Below are positions 23,736 through 27,109 of a stretch of DNA of 27,109 nt, piece by piece (within the stretch, counting starts at the first letter, position 1; each line of letters opens with the position of its first letter). The translations under genes were made by a program, and so were the position numbers. The stretch is from Firmicutes bacterium CAG:341 (lineage in GTDB: Bacteria; Bacillota; Clostridia; Oscillospirales; Acutalibacteraceae). The notes below the pieces were generated by a model. The model was given only the letters and a program-made list of their open reading frames with translations, did not search any database and was not told the DNA's origin. The stretch is taken from NCBI GenBank assembly GCA_000434995.1, contig FR895318.1, positions 124,522-151,630 of the forward strand, written 5' to 3'.

Positions 23736-24968
23736 TTACAGCGGTGATACGGGGTGAATGTTATGGTCGTCATAAGGGCTGAAATGTGAAAGCTCTTTAT
23801 CAATCAGTGTTGTTCCTCTGCCAATGCAGTAACTGCCGTATCTGTCTTTAATCAATTCAACCGCAGTATCAATTTTTTCTAGCTTTTCTCTTTTTTCAAT
23901 TGTTTTTGAAAAATCAAATTGCGAAATAAAATCGAAATCAAAATCGGTAACTGTTATTCCCAAACTTCTTATCGGCAATTTCCAATCATAATTGGCAATA
24001 AAGAGCCGCATTGCATTTTCTATCAGTTCGCCGCTTACATTTGTGGGTGCAGGCAGTTTGCATTGCCTTATGAAACTGCCGAGATTTTTATCTCTTACAT
24101 AAATTGAAAGTGTTGTACCTTTTAATCCAAGGTTTCTCATTCTTCTTGCAACGCTTTCTGCCAAAACCGTAAATATTATTTTTACATCTTGCACATTTTT
24201 TAAATCTCTTATGGTTGTGGTGGCGTTTCCTATACTTTTAATATCTCTTTCAATATCTTTGTGCCTGACGGGTGACATATCTTCGCCGCGCGCATACCTT
24301 CTTAAAAGTATGCCGTTTTTGCCGAGAATGTTTTTTAAAAAAGCTTCGTTGCTGTTTGCCAAGTCACCAAGTGTATATATTCCGTATTGATTAAGCTTTC
24401 TTGTTGTTGCCGGGCCTACCATTATCATATCACTGCATTTTAACGGCCAAACAATTTTTTTAAAGTTCTTTTTTGTTATAACTGTCATAGCGTTTGGCTT
24501 TCTGTAATCCGAACCGAGCTTTGCAAAAATTTTGTTGTAGCTTACGCCGACACTTACAGTTATTCCGACTTCTTTTCTTACTCGCTCTTTAATTTCAAAT
24601 CCTATTTCACGCCCGTTTTTAAACCAGTCGCCGCTAACATCAATCCAGCTTTCGTCAAGCCCGAAAGGTTCAATTAAATCGGTGTAATCTTCTAAAATGC
24701 TTCGTACTTTTTTTGAAAATTCGATATAGGTAGGGAAGTTAGGCGTAACTATAATTAAGTTCCTGCATTTTTGCTTTGCTTTCCATATCGGCTCACCTAC
24801 CGTTAATCCGTATTTTGATGCTATTTCATTTTTTGTGAGTATTATTCCGTGCCTGCTTTCTTCATCTCCGCCGACTGCTACGGGTTTATCTCTTAATTCA
24901 GGGTGCAAAAAGCATTCGACGCTTGCATAAAATTTATTACAGTCGATATGAAGTATTTGTCTTTCCAT
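23736..24968 (-). CDS. dinB: Y-family DNA polymerase IV
   Basis: The translesion polymerase has catalytic Asp9 (LHIDCNKFYASVE, with steric-gate Phe13) and Asp105-Glu106 (GLDESWID). A helix-hairpin-helix near GPATTRKLNQYGI and a little-finger domain near residues 240-350 follow. At 410 residues it is full length. The C-terminus (HFSPYDDHNIHPVSPL) lacks an obvious QLxLF clamp-binding motif. Two SOS-type boxes lie at its consensus promoter, so damage induction is expected. Confidence 0.92.
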   Translation of the reverse strand: MERQILHIDCNKFYASVECFLHPELRDKPVAVGGDEESRHGIILTKNEIASKYGLTVGEPIWKAKQKCRNLIIVTPNFPTYIEFSKKVRSILEDYTDLIEPFGLDESWIDVSGDWFKNGREIGFEIKERVRKEVGITVSVGVSYNKIFAKLGSDYRKPNAMTVITKKNFKKIVWPLKCSDMIMVGPATTRKLNQYGIYTLGDLANSNEAFLKNILGKNGILLRRYARGEDMSPVRHKDIERDIKSIGNATTTIRDLKNVQDVKIIFTVLAESVARRMRNLGLKGTTLSIYVRDKNLGSFIRQCKLPAPTNVSGELIENAMRLFIANYDWKLPIRSLGITVTDFDFDFISQFDFSKTIEKREKLEKIDTAVELIKDRYGSYCIGRGTTLIDKELSHFSPYDDHNIHPVSPL

Positions 24969-24996
24969 AATATAAAAATGTTCCTTATATCATAAA

Positions 24997-25049
24997 TAGA
25001 ATATTTGTTCTAACACACGCATTATAAAACAAATGTTCTATAATGTCAA
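24997..25049 (-). promoter_or_regulatory. dinB promoter with two SOS (LexA) boxes
   Basis: On the minus strand TTGACA (25044-25049) and TATAAT (25021-25026) are 17 bp apart. Box 1 GAACATTTGTTT (25027-25038) fills the spacer. Box 2 TAGAACAAATATTCTA (24997-25012) is a dyad just downstream of the start site. Both fit GAAC-N4-RTTY with flanking TA. LexA bound here would block transcription. Confidence 0.8.
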
Positions 25050-25081
25050 TGGCATATTATGGTGAGTACAAATTTTATCAC

Positions 25082-25110
25082 TTGACGGTGAGTAGCTATT
25101 AAGTTATACT
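25082..25110 (+). promoter_or_regulatory. Promoter of the HPr-kinase-like gene
   Basis: TTGACG (25082-25087) and TATACT (25105-25110) are separated by 17 bp. The start would be near 25117, about 32 nt before the ATG at 25149. It is divergent from the SOS promoter, 33 bp away. Confidence 0.7.
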
Positions 25111-25148
25111 AACTATTGTATGTGGTTAATAAATTTATAGGTGAAAAT

Positions 25149-25877
25149 ATGATTTACGATATAGCAAATTTAAAAGTTGAGATAAAAAACGAAAATGGAA
25201 GAACTGAAAAGCAGGCAATTCCTTATCTTGCTCAAAATCAAGATGAAAAAAATATTGACATTACAATTGATGTTGATGAAAAAAGGGTGCTTCAGGCTAT
25301 GAAAGAACATCCGGAACTTGTGCAGGACGATTGGGAATATATGCTTACCGGCTCTGATTTTTATACCGAACTTATTAAATATAATGGTATACTTCTTCAT
25401 TCTTCGTGTGTCGTGGTTGATGATTATGCCTATGTTTTCTCGGCTGACAGCGGAACGGGTAAGTCTACACATACACAGCTTTGGCTTGAACATTTCGGCG
25501 ATAGGGCATATATACTTAATGATGATAAGCCGGCTATAAGATTGATTGACGGTAAAGTTTATGCTTGCGGTACTCCTTGGAGCGGAAAGTATGATTACTC
25601 AACACCTAAAATAGTTGAACTTGCAGGTATTTGCTTTCTTCAGCGAAGCGAAACTAATTGGATAAAAAAGGCTGAAACAGGCAAAGCGGTTTTCAATATA
25701 TTTTCACAAACTGTGCATAAAATCAGCGCTCCGAGAATGGAAAGTCTTTTTGATGTGCTTGAGCAGATCTTTGCAAAAGTTCCTATTTATGATTTTGGAT
25801 GTAATATTTCAGATGAAGCTGTTTTAACATCCTATAATGCAATGAAACCGAAAAATAAAAAAGAAGTGAAAGTATAA
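25149..25877 (+). CDS. HPr-kinase/PEPCK-fold protein (HprK-related)
   Basis: The 242-residue protein has an N-terminal segment (1-75) of unknown fold and a kinase core with the P-loop SADSGTGKSTH at 98-108, a D-D pair in NDDKPAIR (124-131) and GTPWSGK (141-147). This is the pattern of HPr kinase-related proteins found beside peptide-modification genes or serine kinases, not of true HPr kinase, which is longer and has an N-terminal regulatory domain. The partner or substrate is not next to it. The ATG at 25149 is favoured by AGGTGA; an upstream TTG at 25116 coincides with the transcription start. The gene ends inside its own terminator. Confidence 0.8.
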   Translation: MIYDIANLKVEIKNENGRTEKQAIPYLAQNQDEKNIDITIDVDEKRVLQAMKEHPELVQDDWEYMLTGSDFYTELIKYNGILLHSSCVVVDDYAYVFSADSGTGKSTHTQLWLEHFGDRAYILNDDKPAIRLIDGKVYACGTPWSGKYDYSTPKIVELAGICFLQRSETNWIKKAETGKAVFNIFSQTVHKISAPRMESLFDVLEQIFAKVPIYDFGCNISDEAVLTSYNAMKPKNKKEVKV

Positions 25878-25897
25878 AACTTTCACTTCTTTTTTAT
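25857..25897. terminator. Terminator overlapping the end of the HprK-like gene
   Basis: A perfect 17-bp stem (25857-25873 with 25879-25895) carries the last codons and the stop in its left arm and loop, followed by T's. The A/T symmetry allows use from the minus strand as well. Confidence 0.9.
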
Positions 25898-26092
25898 TAA
25901 AAAATCCACCCAGCCGCCGCCTGCTGACAATAACCTGCTCTCTTAGCAGGTGGGTTATGCTCTCATCACTTTGTGCTACCAGCGTCCTTATAAATAAGGG
26001 AGGTCTGCATTCCCGTTTCAAAGAAGTCAAATCCCTAAAAAAACGTGTTCGGGTTACTAAAGCTGACGGTTGTCGAGAAGGGCAGATTCTAA
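25897..26092 (-). ncRNA. Possible structured RNA, about 195 nt, minus strand
   Basis: This 224-bp gap has no plausible gene but is rich in pairing. On the minus strand a promoter-like TTGAAT (26122-26127) and TAATAA (26099-26104), 17 bp apart, would start near 26092. TCTGC/GCAGA (26082-26086 with 26004-26008) closes a junction holding GAC/GTC and CCCG/CGGG stems. Next come CCTTA/TAAGG (25986-25999), CCTGCT/AGCAGG (25934-25950), then CAGCAGGCGGCGGCTG and a T6 run after GGGTGGA. The length and a 3-prime part reading hairpin, GGTTA, CAGC, GGCGGC recall 6S RNA, but I found no proper 5-prime partner strand. Degenerate repeat DNA is the alternative. Confidence 0.3.
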
Positions 26093-26101
26093 TGATTATT
26101 A

Positions 26102-26422
26102 TTACTGTTCAGGTTCAAAATATTCAACATCGTATTTTTCTTCAATTTTTTGCATGAGAATATCGGAAACCTGTTCATATTCCATTTCATCTTCAATTTC
26201 GATGAGGTATTCATCACCGTTATCATCTGTTTGAACTTTAAGAGTGATTACTTCAAAGTCACCATCAACAATATCTTCATCTGTTTCATTATATTTGGTA
26301 ATGGCAACATATACATCGTCATCAGTTTCATATCTTTCAAGAAGTTCAAAAAGAAGCTCGTTGCCGTCATCATCTGTCACGCTGATAATGTCCGGTTCAT
26401 AATATTCTTCGTTTTCAGCCAT
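26102..26422 (-). CDS. DUF1292 family acidic protein
   Basis: The 106-residue, very acidic protein matches the DUF1292 pattern: ISVTDDDGNELLFELLERYETDDDVYVAI followed by an I/L-x-V strand and EDEMEYEQVSDIL. Family members are small cytoplasmic Firmicutes proteins of unknown function, often near mutS2, ruvX or YrzL-type genes, which are not seen here. AAGGAGG precedes the ATG. A TTGACT-17-TATAAT promoter lies just upstream. Confidence 0.85.
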   Translation of the reverse strand: MAENEEYYEPDIISVTDDDGNELLFELLERYETDDDVYVAITKYNETDEDIVDGDFEVITLKVQTDDNGDEYLIEIEDEMEYEQVSDILMQKIEEKYDVEYFEPEQ

Positions 26423-26454
26423 AATTCAGCCTCCTTAATTTAATTACCTGTAAT

Positions 26455-26483
26455 ATTATATCTGTTTTGCGCTATATAGTCAA
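26455..26483 (-). promoter_or_regulatory. Promoter of the DUF1292 gene
   Basis: On the minus strand TTGACT (26478-26483) and TATAAT (26455-26460) are 17 bp apart, with a start near 26448 and a leader of about 25 nt. Confidence 0.8.
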
Positions 26484-26499
26484 TAGAATTGAGAATAAT

Positions 26500-26513
26500 T
26501 TAACAATTGTTAA
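26500..26513. promoter_or_regulatory. Perfect 14-bp palindrome between divergent promoters
   Basis: TTAACAATTGTTAA is a perfect dyad between the DUF1292 promoter and the large-RNA promoter. A related half, TTAACAAT, recurs in the spacer of the latter (26560-26567). A shared regulator site is possible. Confidence 0.4.
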
Positions 26514-26551
26514 TCATTGCTAAAAAAATATAAAAATGTTTAAAAAAACTA

Positions 26552-26580
26552 TTGACAATTAACAATAAGCGTGCTATTAT
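26552..26580 (+). promoter_or_regulatory. Strong promoter of the right-end transcript
   Basis: TTGACA (26552-26557) and TATTAT (26575-26580) stand exactly 17 bp apart. The start should be near 26587. No gene longer than 15 codons with a ribosome site lies downstream within the window. Confidence 0.75.
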
Positions 26581-26693
26581 GTAGATGAACAAAGGAGATA
26601 GACACAAAGGCTTGAGAGAGGGAAACTTGAGGTAAGGAAAAGCCAAAAATCTCTATCACTAACTTGTTTAAATTACGAAAGGAGGCTTGTCCG

Positions 26694-26741
26694 ATGGATA
26701 TTGAACCAGGTCAGACAAGCACCCGAAAAGTAACCCAATAA
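26694..26741 (+). CDS. 15-codon open frame with ideal ribosome site
   Basis: AAAGGAGG (26678-26685) stands 8 nt before ATG, and the frame MDIEPGQTSTRKVTQ ends in TAA. The start codon lies in the loop of the GCTTGTC/GACAAGC hairpin, and codons 9-11 overlap the GCACCCG strand of the proposed pseudoknot. Ribosomes translating it would open that structure. It may be a leader peptide or a chance reading of a conserved RNA motif. It is too short for homology by eye. Confidence 0.4.
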   Translation: MDIEPGQTSTRKVTQ

Positions 26742-26936
26742 AATAACGGATTAAATGTATCGGCAGGAGTAAAACGGAATTACTTACGGATACAAGCTTT
26801 ATGAAGTATGAATTAAAAGTTATTTGGCAGAATTGGTAAATTACTATCGGGTGCGTAAAAACTTAATAGTAAAGGTATATATTGATTATCCTGCCAATAA
26901 TCTGTGGCGTATAAGCCATATAAAAATAATTTTAAA

Positions 26937-27088
26937 GAGGTATAGTCCAATGGGTTAGTAAGTTAATCTAAATACTAAAACTTAATAATTAGTAATTTAG
27001 AATAGGTCATTAAATATATGAGGTATAGACCGATGTACTAATCAATTTAATTATAAGATTTAAAATTTAATAATTAACAAATAAATTC
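26937..27088 (+). repeat. Two degenerate tandem units of about 83 bp
   Basis: GAGGTATAGTCCAATG (26937-26952) recurs as GAGGTATAGACCGATG (27020-27035), 14 of 16 identical, 83 bp apart. Near the end of each unit AAAACTTAATAATTA (26977-26991) recurs as AAAATTTAATAATTA (27062-27076). Both units are very AT-rich and lie in the 3-prime part of the candidate large RNA. Confidence 0.55.
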
Positions 27089-27109
27089 AAGGCTCTCAAC
27101 CGTTAGGTT

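Larger units (their letters stand above)
26587..27109 (+). ncRNA. Candidate large structured RNA (partial, cut by window end)
   Basis: More than 520 bases follow a strong promoter without a long frame. Pairings include GATAGA/TCTATC and GGCTT/AAGCC near the 5-prime end, GCTTGTC/GACAAGC (26685-26691 and 26714-26720), GGCAGGA/TCCTGCC (26762-26768 and 26889-26895) and TGGC/GCCA (26915-26928). TTACTAT/ATAGTAA (26842-26848 and 26867-26873) forms a hairpin whose loop CGGGTGC (26849-26855) is complementary to GCACCCG at 26719-26725, a candidate pseudoknot. TTGAGAG (26612-26618) matches CTCTCAA (27093-27099), a possible closing helix of about 480 nt. This recalls large ornate RNAs such as ROOL, GOLLD or OLE. 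A group I intron is less likely: one AAGAGGTATAGTCC recalls its S element, but no partner R element was found. Confidence 0.45.

Noticed and set aside
25900..25960. T-box element suggested by GGGTGG on the minus strand
   Set aside because: The invariant T-box sequence continues ACCGCG, which is missing, and no aminoacyl-tRNA synthetase or amino-acid gene lies downstream on that strand.
25824..26030. Minus-strand frame of 68 codons over the end of the HprK-like gene
   Set aside because: It runs through a terminator and antisense to a well-supported gene, with no ribosome site and a composition unlike real proteins here.
26840..26875. Group II intron 5-prime end (GTGCG)
   Set aside because: GTGCG occurs at 26852-26856, but no domain V-like hairpin or reverse transcriptase frame follows in the window, and the motif lies within a self-contained hairpin.
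26930..26955. Group I intron core (S element AAGAGGTATAGTCC)
   Set aside because: No complementary R element with GACTA was found upstream, and the block is duplicated 83 bp later, which does not suit a P7 strand.
1..27109. CRISPR array, tRNA or rRNA genes
   Set aside because: No regularly spaced identical repeats and no cloverleaf with a GGTTCGA-type arm were seen on either strand by eye.

Overview
The window reads as chromosome of a low-GC, gut-type Clostridia, most likely in the Ruminococcus/Oscillospirales range. The reasons are AT-rich intergenic DNA, strong AGGAGG ribosome sites, many perfect sigma-A promoters (TTGACA, 17 bp, TATAAT), short palindromic elements of the kind scattered through gut Clostridia, and family content such as DUF1292, a class B-like sortase and Fe-S proteins. 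The genus call is inference from gene content; no rRNA or tRNA gene was seen.

Left part (1-10.7 kb, minus strand). A 1707-residue secreted protein has its own consensus promoter and is followed 17 bp later by a 46-residue Gly/Asp-rich small protein. Upstream lies a five-gene operon, read right to left: hotdog thioesterase, HAD-Nudix fusion, cysteine desulfurase, ThiI, and a membrane-anchored sortase-like protein that lacks the usual histidine. The desulfurase and ThiI together make a sulfur relay for tRNA 4-thiouridine.

Middle (10.8-19 kb). A DUF1624-like membrane acyltransferase converges on two overlapping small minus-strand genes, one a sigma region 4-like helix-turn-helix protein, behind a promoter with an SOS-type box. 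Next come a candidate small RNA of about 105 nt, alanine racemase, argG with three ArgR-like boxes, argH, hemW, a small DUF3787-like protein and an HD phosphohydrolase. Two copies of a 74-bp repeat (71/74 identical) flank hemW and its small partner; the second copy supplies the last codons of the small gene.

Right part (19-27.1 kb). A three-gene polar amino-acid ABC importer is followed by an M28 peptidase whose catalytic domain is split by membrane segments. Then come a minus-strand Fe-S protein, a dinB with two SOS boxes, an orphan HPr-kinase-fold protein, a possible structured RNA on the minus strand, and a DUF1292 protein. The last 520 bases have a perfect promoter but no long open frame. 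They contain a candidate pseudoknot, long-range complementarity and a 15-codon frame with an ideal ribosome site. This is the best candidate here for a large structured RNA and is probably cut by the window edge.
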